Part shown: piece by piece, positions 36,731 to 45,217 of the stretch
How positions within the stretch are numbered: the first letter of the stretch is position 1
How the letters are laid out: the number at the start of each line of letters is the position of its first letter
Source: Dechloromonas sp.
Lineage (GTDB): Bacteria > Pseudomonadota > Gammaproteobacteria > Burkholderiales > Rhodocyclaceae
Direction: 5' to 3'
NCBI GenBank assembly: GCA_011391255.1
Contig: JAABQV010000002.1
Coordinates: 174,950-238,949 of the forward strand
DNA: 64,000 nucleotides
The notes under the pieces: generated by a model
Database searches by the model: none
What the model was told of the DNA's origin: nothing
What the model saw: the letters and a program-made list of their open reading frames with translations, nothing else
Program-made: the position numbers and the translations under genes

Positions 36731-37057
36731 TTACCAGGAATGAATAATCCACATCGGCGGCTTGGTCACCGGCGCGATGGTGTCGGACTCGATGAAATTG
36801 CCGTCGCCCTGATGGTCAACCAGGTAGTACGGCTTGCCGACTGCGGGCGTCACCTTGATCATGTACAGCTTGCCGTTGATACGAAATTCTTCACGCACTT
36901 CCTTTTCGCTCTTGACGATGGTGACCTGTGGCTCCATCGCGGCATCGAAAGCCTCCATGCCGGGCGGCGGCGGCGGAACAGCCGGCAGGGGCTGCAACCC
37001 GCTTTGCGCCCAAACGGGTGCAGCGGCTAATAGAAGAATGGGGAGCAGGCGGCGCAT
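36731..37057 (-). CDS. DUF2782 secreted protein
   Basis: A 108-residue protein with a signal peptide (LLPILLLAAAPVWA), a Pro-rich stretch (PLPAVPPPPPG) and the DUF2782 core EVREEFRINGKLYMIKVTPAVGKPYYLVD. It is usually found next to thrB or polA in betaproteobacteria, as here. Function unknown; probably periplasmic. Confidence 0.88.
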   Translation of the reverse strand: MRRLLPILLLAAAPVWAQSGLQPLPAVPPPPPGMEAFDAAMEPQVTIVKSEKEVREEFRINGKLYMIKVTPAVGKPYYLVDHQGDGNFIESDTIAPVTKPPMWIIHSW

Positions 37058-37090
37058 GGGGTTTTCCTGAAAAGGTTGCAGCTGATTTTA

Positions 37091-37819
37091 TTACAGGTTG
37101 AGCATCAACTCCCGTTCGTTTGGCAGCGGGCCGAACGGACGCGATTCGTAGTGTTTAAAAATTGCCTCAACCACCTGTTCGGGCTGATCAATCAACTGGA
37201 TCAAGTCAATATCTTCGGCGTTGACCATGCCTTCGGCAACCAGTTTTTCCTTGAACCAATCGATCATTCCTTTCCAGAAATCGGAGCAGACCAGAATCAG
37301 CGGGATTTTCCGTGCCTTGCCGGTCTGAATGAGCGTAAGCGCTTCCATCAACTCATCGAGCGTGCCAAAACCGCCGGGCATGACGACGTAGGCGCTGGCG
37401 AAGCGGACGAACATGTATTTGCGGGCGAAGAAGTGACGAAAGGTTTGCGAAATGTCCTGATAGGGGTTGTTGGCCTGCTCGTGCGGCAACTGGATATTGA
37501 GGCCGACCGAGGGCGATTTGCCGTGAAAAGCACCCTTGTTGGCGGCCTCCATGATGCCTGGGCCACCGCCCGAGATGACCGAAAATCCGGAGTCGGATAA
37601 CAGGCGCGCCATGCGCTCGGCCAGTTCGTAATACTTCGAGCCGGGCGGTGTGCGGGCGCTGCCAAAAATGGTGACCGCCGGCTTGATTGCCGCCAGACGC
37701 TCCGTCGCCTCGACGAACTCTGACATAATGCCGAATATCCGCCAGGACTCGCGGGCAGTCGCGCCGTTGTGCGATGCCTCGGAGTCCACGCCCATCACCA
37801 GTTTTTCATTTTCCGTCAC
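37091..37819 (-). CDS. LOG-family phosphoribohydrolase-type protein
   Basis: A 242-residue Rossmann protein of the TIGR00730/LOG family (cytokinin-riboside or nucleotide 5'-monophosphate phosphoribohydrolase). Motifs: VISGGGPGIMEAANKGAF, ARKYMF and the nucleotide-binding PGGFGTLDE. The start is GTG at 37819, with a GAGAGG Shine-Dalgarno nearby; a longer upstream open frame covers polA in reverse and is rejected. Its start is only 5 bp from the divergent polA ATG. Confidence 0.88.
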   Translation of the reverse strand: MTENEKLVMGVDSEASHNGATARESWRIFGIMSEFVEATERLAAIKPAVTIFGSARTPPGSKYYELAERMARLLSDSGFSVISGGGPGIMEAANKGAFHGKSPSVGLNIQLPHEQANNPYQDISQTFRHFFARKYMFVRFASAYVVMPGGFGTLDELMEALTLIQTGKARKIPLILVCSDFWKGMIDWFKEKLVAEGMVNAEDIDLIQLIDQPEQVVEAIFKHYESRPFGPLPNERELMLNL

Positions 37820-37824
37820 GTCTG

Positions 37825-40581
37825 ATGCCTCTCTTATTGTTGGTGGACGGTTCGTCCTATCTTTATCGCGCTTTCCACGCCCTGCCCGACATGCGCAACC
37901 AGGCTGGCGAACCGACCGGCGCCATGTATGGCGTTTTGAACATGCTACGCCGGCTGGAAAGCGACTACAAGGCAGACTACAAGGCAATTGTCTTCGACGC
38001 CAAGGGCAAGACCTTCCGCGATGACTGGTTTCCCGAATACAAGGCGCATCGCCCGGCTATGCCGGAAGATTTGGTCAAGCAGATTGCACCGATCCATGCC
38101 GCAATCAAGGCGGCCGGCTGGCCGGTGTTGATGGTCGATGGCGTTGAAGCCGACGACGTGATCGGCACGCTGGCGACGAAGGCTACGGTCGACGGCGTAA
38201 ACACCCTGATTTCTACCGGCGACAAGGATCTGACCCAACTGGTCAGCCCGCTGGTGCGCTGGTACAACACGATGAGCAACGAGCTGCTCGACGAGGCCGG
38301 CGTTGAAGCCAAGTTTGGCGTGCCACCCAACAAGATCGTCGATTATCTGGCACTGGTTGGTGATACCGTCGATGGCGTTCCCGGCGTTGCCAAGTGCGGC
38401 CCGAAGACTGCCCTCAAATGGCTGGCGCAATACGGCTCGCTCGATGAAATCGTTGCCCATGCCGATGAAATCGGTGGCGTTGTTGGCCAGAATCTGCGCG
38501 ATCACCTTGGCTTTTTGCCACTCGGCAAGAAACTGGTCACCGTCGCCTGCGACCTGACGAATTTGCCGGCCATTTCGGCGTTGACCGTAACAGCCCGCGA
38601 CAGCGAAACCTTGCGCGACTTATACACTCGCTACGAATTCAGAACCTGGCTGCGCGACCTGGATACACCCGAACTGGTCTCCTCCCCTCTACCGCCAGCG
38701 GGAGAGGGGCCGGGGGAGAGGGCTACCTTGCCGCCAGCCAAGGCCATCCCCGTCACCTACGAAACCATCCTCACCTGGCCGCAATTCGACACCTGGTTGG
38801 CCAAGATCGAAGCCGCCGACCTCACAGCCCTTGACACCGAAACCACCAGCCTCGACTCCTTCGCCGCACGCATCGTTGGCATTTCCCTGTCGGTAACGCC
38901 CGGCGAGGCCTGCTACATTCCCCTCGCCCACACCGGCCCAGGCGTTGTCGACCAGTTGCCGCGCGATGAAGTGCTGGCTCGCTTGACCCCGTGGCTAACT
39001 GCGGTCGACCGCAAAAAAGTGCTACAAAATGCCAAGTACGATCAGCATGTTTTCGCCAATCACGGCATCGCGCTGGCCGGCATTGCGCACGACACCATGC
39101 TGCAAAGCTACGTCATCGAGTCCGACAAGGGCCACGACCTCGGCCAACTGTGCACCCGCCACCTCGGGCTGCCCACCATCGCCTACGAAGATCTCTGCGG
39201 CAAGGGCGCCAAGCAGATCACTTTCGACCAGGTCGACCTTGAACGCGCCGCCACCTACGCCGCCGAAGACGCCGATGTCACCTTGCGCGTTCATAACGTG
39301 CTGCATCCTCAATTCGCCGACCAAGCCGGCCTCTCGCACATCTACCACGCGATCGAAATGCCGGCCCGACAGGTCATCTGGCAGATTGAGCGCAACGGTA
39401 TCCTGATCGACAGCAATTTGCTCGGCCGCCTCAGCCACGAGATGGGGCAGAAGATCATGACCCTTGAAGCGCAGGCTTACGAACTCGCCGGTCAGCCGTT
39501 CAATCTCGCCTCACCGAAACAACTGGCCGAAATCCTCTTCGAAAAACAGGGGCTGCCGGTCAAGAAAAAGACGCCCTCCGGCAGCCCGTCGACCGACGAA
39601 GAAGTCCTCTCCGAACTGGCCCTCGATTATCCGCTGCCGAAACTGCTGCTCGAACATCGCAGCCTGTCCAAACTCAAGGGCACCTACACCGACAAACTGC
39701 CACGCATGGTCAATCCGACCACCGGCAGAGTACATACTCACTTCTCGCAGGCATCTGTAGTTACTGGCCGTCTCGCTTCCAGCGACCCCAATCTGCAAAA
39801 CATCCCAGTGCGCAGCGAAGAGGGCCGCCGCATCCGCACCGCCTTCATCGCCCCGGCCGGAAGCAGCATTGTTTCGGCCGACTATTCGCAGATCGAACTG
39901 CGCATCATGGCGCACCTTTCAGGCGACGAACGCCTGCTCGATGCCTTCGCCAAGGGCGAGGATGTGCACCGCGCCACTGCCGGCGAAATTTTCGGTGTCA
40001 CCCCGCTTGAAGTCGGCCCCGACCAACGCCGCGTCGCCAAAAGCATCAACTTCGGCCTGATCTACGGCATGAGCGCCTTCGGCCTCGCCCGCCAGCTCGG
40101 CTTGGAGCGCAGCGCGGCACAGACTTATATAGAACGCTACTTCAACCGCTACCCCGGCGTCGCCCGCTACATGGAAGAAGCGCGCGAAACGGCACGGCAA
40201 AAAGGCTACGTCGAAACCGCCTTCGGCCGCCGCCTGTGGTTTCCGGAAATTCGCTCAAGCAACGGCAACCGCCGCCAGGGGGCAGAGCGCGCTGCGATCA
40301 ATGCGCCGATGCAGGGGACGGCAGCCGATTTGATCAAGTTGGCGATGATTGCGGTGCAGGACTGGTTGCTATACCCCAAGGGTACTTCCTGCGGGGCGCG
40401 GTCAACGCGGAAAACACGGCTGATTTTGCAGGTGCATGACGAACTGGTGCTGGAAGTGCCGGATGATGAACTGATGGAAATCCGCACCCATTTGCCGCGT
40501 TTGATGGGTCAGGTTGCAGAGCTAAAGGTGCCACTGATCGTTGAATTGGGGGTCGGGGCGAACTGGGAAGCGGCACATTGA
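37825..40581 (+). CDS. polA: DNA polymerase I
   Basis: A 918-residue repair and replication polymerase. N-terminal 5'–3' exonuclease (LLLVDGSSYLYRAFHAL; DVIGTLA), 3'–5' exonuclease (ALDTETTSLDSF), and polymerase with DYSQIELRIMAHLSGD, RRVAKSINFGLIYGMSAFGLA and LQVHDELVLEVP. Two repeat-derived insertions keep the frame: one in the linker after the exonuclease (about residues 287–300) and one just before the QVHDEL block (about 850–862). Start ATG at 37825, not the upstream 37774. Confidence 0.97.
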   Translation: MPLLLLVDGSSYLYRAFHALPDMRNQAGEPTGAMYGVLNMLRRLESDYKADYKAIVFDAKGKTFRDDWFPEYKAHRPAMPEDLVKQIAPIHAAIKAAGWPVLMVDGVEADDVIGTLATKATVDGVNTLISTGDKDLTQLVSPLVRWYNTMSNELLDEAGVEAKFGVPPNKIVDYLALVGDTVDGVPGVAKCGPKTALKWLAQYGSLDEIVAHADEIGGVVGQNLRDHLGFLPLGKKLVTVACDLTNLPAISALTVTARDSETLRDLYTRYEFRTWLRDLDTPELVSSPLPPAGEGPGERATLPPAKAIPVTYETILTWPQFDTWLAKIEAADLTALDTETTSLDSFAARIVGISLSVTPGEACYIPLAHTGPGVVDQLPRDEVLARLTPWLTAVDRKKVLQNAKYDQHVFANHGIALAGIAHDTMLQSYVIESDKGHDLGQLCTRHLGLPTIAYEDLCGKGAKQITFDQVDLERAATYAAEDADVTLRVHNVLHPQFADQAGLSHIYHAIEMPARQVIWQIERNGILIDSNLLGRLSHEMGQKIMTLEAQAYELAGQPFNLASPKQLAEILFEKQGLPVKKKTPSGSPSTDEEVLSELALDYPLPKLLLEHRSLSKLKGTYTDKLPRMVNPTTGRVHTHFSQASVVTGRLASSDPNLQNIPVRSEEGRRIRTAFIAPAGSSIVSADYSQIELRIMAHLSGDERLLDAFAKGEDVHRATAGEIFGVTPLEVGPDQRRVAKSINFGLIYGMSAFGLARQLGLERSAAQTYIERYFNRYPGVARYMEEARETARQKGYVETAFGRRLWFPEIRSSNGNRRQGAERAAINAPMQGTAADLIKLAMIAVQDWLLYPKGTSCGARSTRKTRLILQVHDELVLEVPDDELMEIRTHLPRLMGQVAELKVPLIVELGVGANWEAAH
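38580..38591 (+). repeat. GTTGACCGTAAC copy inside polA
   Basis: Sense direction, read Leu-Thr-Val-Thr; preceded by TTTCGGC, as are several other copies. Confidence 0.6.
38681..38722 (+). repeat. REP-like palindrome inside polA
   Basis: A stem CCCCTCT (38684–38690) with AGAGGGG (38703–38709), extended inward by CCG/CGG pairs, followed by a CCGGGGGAGAGGG tail. This is the shape and sequence type of the intergenic 'CTCCCCTCT…GGGAGAGGGG' repeats widespread in beta- and gammaproteobacteria. It encodes Ser-Pro-Leu-Pro-Pro-Ala-Gly-Glu-Gly in the domain linker. Confidence 0.75.
40372..40406 (+). repeat. Palindromic repeat element inside polA (copy 2)
   Basis: A hairpin TACCC-CAA-GGGTA (40372–40384), then the same 22-bp block as trhP 25827–25848 (here 40385–40406). 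Compared with the trhP copy the stem bases differ but still pair, as expected of a structured element. It is read here in another frame, as Tyr-Pro-Lys-Gly-Thr-Ser-Cys-Gly-Ala-Arg. Confidence 0.8.
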
Positions 40582-40667
40582 AGTTGATCGGGCATAATTG
40601 CGCACCCTGACCAATCTCAACCGCTACCTGCAAAGCCGCTGACCGCCACCCGAATTTATTTCCACCC

Positions 40668-41804
40668 ATGGACACCACCTCTTACACATCCGATTTTTCC
40701 TTGCTACATACCGAGTGGTCATCAGGCTGGGGTGGCCAGGAAATCCGCATCCTTGCCGAAAGCAAGGCCTTTCGCGAGCGCGGGGTAAGCGTATCGATAG
40801 CCGCCCAACCCGGCGGAAATTTGTTGGAGCGAGCGCGCGCCGAAGGCTTTCAGGTTTTTCCGGTGCGCATGCACAAGGGATTGAATCTGGCAGCAGTCGT
40901 CAGTTTTATGAAAATCATCCGTGCGCAGCGGATCAATATCGTTCATGCCCATAGCTCGGTCGACCACAGGCTGGCCGGCCTCGCCGCCCGACTTAGCGGG
41001 ATACCTGTCGTTCGCAGCCGGCACCTGAGTACCCCAATCAAGCGCAGCCCCTTCTCGAAGGCGCTTTACACGAAACTTGCTGACCGGGTGATTACCTCCG
41101 GTCAATTTATCCGTGATGCAATGATCACGGATAACGGGATGCCTCCAGACCATATCGTTTCGGTCCCGGCCGGCATCGATGTTGATCAATTTTCCCTGAC
41201 CCGGGACTTGCCTGATGTGCGCAGTCAATTGGGCTTGCCACCAGATATCTTTGTCGTCGGTATCGTTGGTGTTCTGCGCTCGTGGAAGGGCCACGCTGAC
41301 CTGATCAAGGCCATCGATCTGGTGCGCAAGGAAATCCCCGGAATCCGCCTGCTGATCGTCGGCGAAGGCCCGGTCAGGGAAGTCCTGGAGCAGCAGATTC
41401 GCGATGCCGGCCTGCAAGAGACCGTCTTGATGGTCGGCCACCAAAAGGACCCGGCGCCCTACATGAAAGCGATGGATGTCGCGGTCCTGCCTTCTTATGC
41501 AAACGAAGCGACCTCGCAGGTGTTGCCGCAGGCAATGGCCATGCGCCGGCCGGTCATTACGACCAATATCGGTGGCCTGCCTGAAGTCGTGCGGCATGAA
41601 GATACCGGATTGCTGGTTCCGCCGCGCGATATTGGTGCACTCGCCAAGGCGATCCTGCGGCTCTATCAGGAACCCGCGTTGCGCTTAAAGCTGGCCGATG
41701 CCGGCTACGAACATACCCAAAGGAACTTCACCTTCAAGGGCATGATCGACCGTACTCACGCGGTCTACGCAGATTTATTGGGAATATCTGCGAGCGGCGA
41801 CTGA
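40668..41804 (+). CDS. Glycosyltransferase family 4
   Basis: A 378-residue GT-B glycosyltransferase. A donor-binding C-domain has VGIVGVLRSWKGHADLIKA, LLIVGEGPVREVLEQQI and an NEATSQVLPQAMAM motif in which the second Glu of the usual EX7E is replaced by Gln. It probably acts on lipopolysaccharide or exopolysaccharide. It starts 86 bp after polA and faces the long minus-strand glycan cluster convergently. Confidence 0.87.
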   Translation: MDTTSYTSDFSLLHTEWSSGWGGQEIRILAESKAFRERGVSVSIAAQPGGNLLERARAEGFQVFPVRMHKGLNLAAVVSFMKIIRAQRINIVHAHSSVDHRLAGLAARLSGIPVVRSRHLSTPIKRSPFSKALYTKLADRVITSGQFIRDAMITDNGMPPDHIVSVPAGIDVDQFSLTRDLPDVRSQLGLPPDIFVVGIVGVLRSWKGHADLIKAIDLVRKEIPGIRLLIVGEGPVREVLEQQIRDAGLQETVLMVGHQKDPAPYMKAMDVAVLPSYANEATSQVLPQAMAMRRPVITTNIGGLPEVVRHEDTGLLVPPRDIGALAKAILRLYQEPALRLKLADAGYEHTQRNFTFKGMIDRTHAVYADLLGISASGD

Positions 41805-41810
41805 ACCGCG

Positions 41811-42938
41811 CTATTTGCCTTCAAAATTGCTCATCACTCGCTGATAGACGGCCTCAAGCCGGCGAACCATCGCCCGGTCAGAATAGTTGGCGTGGACATG
41901 CAAACTACCAGCCTTGCCTGTCGCAGTTGCCTCATCCGGATGCTGGTAACAATACCTAATCGCCTCAACCAGTCCGCTCACCGAATCAGGCTGCACAACC
42001 CAGCCGCGCTCACTGCGTCCCAATACCGTCCCGACACCACCAACGTCTGTCGCGACCACCGGCAATCCGGCCGCCATCGCCGACAACATCGCCAACGACA
42101 AGCCCTCCCACAAGGAAGGCATAACAAAAAGCTTCATTACCGAAAACAGATCTCCCAGATCGCCACGCGTTCCCAGGAAGCGTACCTGGTTTTCGATGCC
42201 GAGTTCAGTCACCTGCCGGCGCAACGCCTCTTCTTCCCGTCCTGAGCCGATCAACAACAAAACCACGGGTATTTCCCGGCCTAGCAGTTTGACCGCCTCC
42301 ATCAACACACGATGACCCTTCTGGATTTCCAGCCGGCCTATCGTGCCAAGAACATAGGCGCCTTCCGGAATCGCGAGTTCGGCCTTGACTGCCGCACTGC
42401 TCCGAACCGGCAGTGAGCGGCTCAAATCGACCGAGTTTGGAACAATCTCCACCAGTTTTTCCGGAACCCAATCGTAGCGTAGGACATCCCGCCGAATTTC
42501 CTCTGAGCCAACGAGAATTGCTGCCGCATATCGTGCCAGCCACCAATTGATCAGCCGGCGCCGCAACCTTGGCCGAGTATAGGTATTGTGTATCGAGACC
42601 ACCGCCGGCACGCCGACCCGGCGCGCAGCCTGACGGGAGTGGCGATTGGCGTGATAAAGATGGGAATGCACCAAGTCAATGCGCTCGCGCCGAATGACGT
42701 TGGCCAGAGCCAACTCAATACTTGAGGAGGAAACCCGATGCCCCATCACATTCAGCTCAATCAGCGGGACGCCAAGCGCCTTGACTGCCGGCGCCAAGGC
42801 GCCCGCTTCACCCAGAGTGCATACCACTGACTCGTAATGAAGCGGATCAAGCTCTTTAAGGATGCTGATGAGTAAATTTTCGGCTCCACCGACCGGCAGG
42901 GAGACGAAAACGTGGAGGATGCGAAATTTTTTCTTCAA
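41811..42938 (-). CDS. Glycosyltransferase family 4
   Basis: A 375-residue GT-B enzyme. VSLPVGGAENLLISILKEL is the GT4 opening, with IGRLEIQKGHRVLMEAVK and LWEGLSLAMLSAMAAGLPVVATDVGG at the donor site (second EX7E Glu replaced by Ser). Last gene of the minus-strand cluster; it follows a 78-bp gap after the next glycosyltransferase. Sugar and linkage unknown. Confidence 0.87.
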   Translation of the reverse strand: MKKKFRILHVFVSLPVGGAENLLISILKELDPLHYESVVCTLGEAGALAPAVKALGVPLIELNVMGHRVSSSSIELALANVIRRERIDLVHSHLYHANRHSRQAARRVGVPAVVSIHNTYTRPRLRRRLINWWLARYAAAILVGSEEIRRDVLRYDWVPEKLVEIVPNSVDLSRSLPVRSSAAVKAELAIPEGAYVLGTIGRLEIQKGHRVLMEAVKLLGREIPVVLLLIGSGREEEALRRQVTELGIENQVRFLGTRGDLGDLFSVMKLFVMPSLWEGLSLAMLSAMAAGLPVVATDVGGVGTVLGRSERGWVVQPDSVSGLVEAIRYCYQHPDEATATGKAGSLHVHANYSDRAMVRRLEAVYQRVMSNFEGK

Positions 42939-43016
42939 ATCGACGTCTCGATATTTTGATTTGTGAAACCCAATATCTTTTTTAGAAACCCGTCACTGCT
43001 GTGGAGGAAATTGGCC

Positions 43017-44072
43017 TCAAAAGTCAGCCTCGTGTATCTTTCTCAGCAACGCAACATACTGCATGACATACCTCTCAACGCTATATCGCTCCACTACTCT
43101 GGCAAGCCCAGCAAGTCCCATTGCCTTTCTGCCCGCAGCGTCTTGGATTAAACACCTTAGAGCCTCCGCCCACTCTTCATCTGACATTGCCAAAAATCCG
43201 GTTTCCCCATTCTTGATGAACTCAGTATTTATCCCAACCGGTGATGCTACTGCCGGCACACCAACACTGAAATACTGGAGAATTTTATAACCGCATTTCC
43301 CTCTCCCCCAAAGCGTGTCATCTAGGGGCATGATGCCAATGTCGAACGAGCGCAGACTCTCAGACTCTCCCTCTAAGCTCCAGCGCTCCTTAATGATCGG
43401 CACACCAGGAATATCTATAAAATCATTCGAAACGATCTTCAGGCGAAACTGCGGAAACTCCTCCGCCAAGGCTCTAAAAACGGGGGCTAAGCGGCGCAGA
43501 TAGTGCAAGTTACCCGACACCCCTAGCCAGCCGACAATCACCGTATCAAAGATAGTTCCGTAGTCTTTGGGGCGGCAGTTACTCATATCCACAGGCGTAG
43601 GTAGGACTTTAACCGTGGGGCAATTAGCCTCCGCGAAAGCCGCCAGAAAACGATTACCGGCAACCACGCCTGCGCAATGATTAATGGTGCGCAGAAATTT
43701 TTTTACGTTCTTGCCTGTCAGCGGCTCATGATGCTCCAACTCATGAAACATCACCGCATCATCCATATCGAACACCAAACGCGGGTTAGCACGACGCAAC
43801 AATTTGAGTTCTATTATGTTAAATGAGGTCTTCTTCTGAATAACTACAATATCGTGACGTGAGGCCTCACGGAGTAATTTGATCCGCCCTATCAATCCAG
43901 AGGGAATTGGCATTCCGATTACGTCGACACCATTTTTGCGAAATTCATCAAAGCAGGCGGTCATCCGCAGGCGACTCGAAGGCGGCTGACGCTTAGTCAG
44001 CAAAATTAGAAGTTTCAAGATTTTAGGTTTTCTGGTGGAATTCAAATGTCGAAGTCTACCGTTGAAGCTCAA
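43017..44072 (-). CDS. Glycosyltransferase family 4-like
   Basis: A 351-residue protein of the GT4 fold. LTKRQPPSSRLRMTACFDEF is near the N-terminus, and KCGYKILQYFSVGVPAVASPVGINTEF at the C-terminus is the typical donor-site helix. Base use is noticeably more AT-rich than in the housekeeping genes outside the cluster, which fits horizontal acquisition. Function in glycan assembly is inferred from context. Confidence 0.8.
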   Translation of the reverse strand: MSFNGRLRHLNSTRKPKILKLLILLTKRQPPSSRLRMTACFDEFRKNGVDVIGMPIPSGLIGRIKLLREASRHDIVVIQKKTSFNIIELKLLRRANPRLVFDMDDAVMFHELEHHEPLTGKNVKKFLRTINHCAGVVAGNRFLAAFAEANCPTVKVLPTPVDMSNCRPKDYGTIFDTVIVGWLGVSGNLHYLRRLAPVFRALAEEFPQFRLKIVSNDFIDIPGVPIIKERWSLEGESESLRSFDIGIMPLDDTLWGRGKCGYKILQYFSVGVPAVASPVGINTEFIKNGETGFLAMSDEEWAEALRCLIQDAAGRKAMGLAGLARVVERYSVERYVMQYVALLRKIHEADF

Positions 44073-44132
44073 CGGAATAACAAATGGAGTTTATCTCTTG
44101 ATGAGCTTAGGGGTGCAAGGATAGGTTCGTGC

Positions 44133-45167
44133 CTAAACCCGATCACAAATTACGTTCACTTGATCGATAAATCCCGGTATTCGCCTCTTCCAAATTTGGC
44201 TCTCAGCAACAAATTTTTGCCCGCACAAACGAATCAGTTCGCCTTCGGCTCTACCCGCCTTTGATGTGAAGTAACTTATACGCTGGGCGAAATTACTCTC
44301 ATCAACTGCAACAAAATGGACGCCATCCTGAAAACCAAGCGCGCACAACTCTGGCGTTGATTCAGCGAACATCAAGGTTCCAGAAGCCGGGATTTCGAAG
44401 TACTTCATCAACGTATAGCGATAAGTCGAGGCGCATGTAAATGCCGAATACGTCGAATTCAGAGCCTTGTTGAATTGATCGCCATCGTGCCCGCCTATCC
44501 GCTTTTTGCGAATATAGTTAAGCCCGCTTTCCTCTTCAATCCAGGTTCGAACCATTCTACGCAATGGATATTTTCCTTCGGTCAGCGCACCTAAGCAGGC
44601 AATATCAAATTTCCTCTTGCCGCCCAAGTCACGAAAGACCCCTGCATCTACTGCCCACGGCAAATAAATAAACGGCAAATCAGGACGCCCCAAAGAATTT
44701 GCCACTTGAGTGCTGGTGTGCGGATAGGCAGTTACCATCGCCACCAAATTGCCCAGATTCCGAAAATAGTCTTGCTTGATAAGCGATCTTGGGGCGCTAT
44801 CGGAAAAATCGTAATGATCGCCAACGAATCCGACGACTGGCGAGGCCAGAGCGCCAAGATCTTTCAATTGCCAACTATATTGGTGGTTGTAATTGAGAAA
44901 AATCCAGTCCGGCGCTTTTCCTTGAAAATATTCATCAATTACGCTCTGTACTTTGAAGCCACGGCGATCCCAAGGAAACTTTTCTGAGAGAAACAAGCAC
45001 CGGGAGTGCCGCGCGAGTTCAAGATCGCGGTAGTAATTCTGGTTCTTTTTCTCGGCCGAGAGAATAAGAACACTTGGCGCATTGAATGCTCCGCTGGAGA
45101 TGGTATTTGCTACGATACCGGACGACCTAAAAGCACCGCCAAAGATTTTTCTAATCAGCCCCAACAC
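44133..45167 (-). CDS. Glycosyltransferase-like protein (CgeB-type)
   Basis: A 344-residue protein resembling CgeB/DUF3880-type glycosyltransferases: PDWIFLNYNHQYSW in the N-domain and YTLMKYFEIPASGTLMFAESTPELCALGFQDGVHFVAVD in the C-domain (the latter typical of CgeB donor sites). AT-rich codon use like its neighbour. Role in the glycan pathway unknown. Confidence 0.7.
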   Translation of the reverse strand: MLGLIRKIFGGAFRSSGIVANTISSGAFNAPSVLILSAEKKNQNYYRDLELARHSRCLFLSEKFPWDRRGFKVQSVIDEYFQGKAPDWIFLNYNHQYSWQLKDLGALASPVVGFVGDHYDFSDSAPRSLIKQDYFRNLGNLVAMVTAYPHTSTQVANSLGRPDLPFIYLPWAVDAGVFRDLGGKRKFDIACLGALTEGKYPLRRMVRTWIEEESGLNYIRKKRIGGHDGDQFNKALNSTYSAFTCASTYRYTLMKYFEIPASGTLMFAESTPELCALGFQDGVHFVAVDESNFAQRISYFTSKAGRAEGELIRLCGQKFVAESQIWKRRIPGFIDQVNVICDRV

Positions 45168-45217
45168 TTGTACTCTCCATTTTCATTCTCACGCCATTCT
45201 TCCCGGCACATTACCGA

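Noticed and set aside
35696..37030. 444-residue plus-strand open frame
   Set aside because: It lies antisense to thrB and the neighbouring genes, has no family resemblance and is Arg/Gln/His-rich, as expected of a shadow frame in GC-rich DNA.
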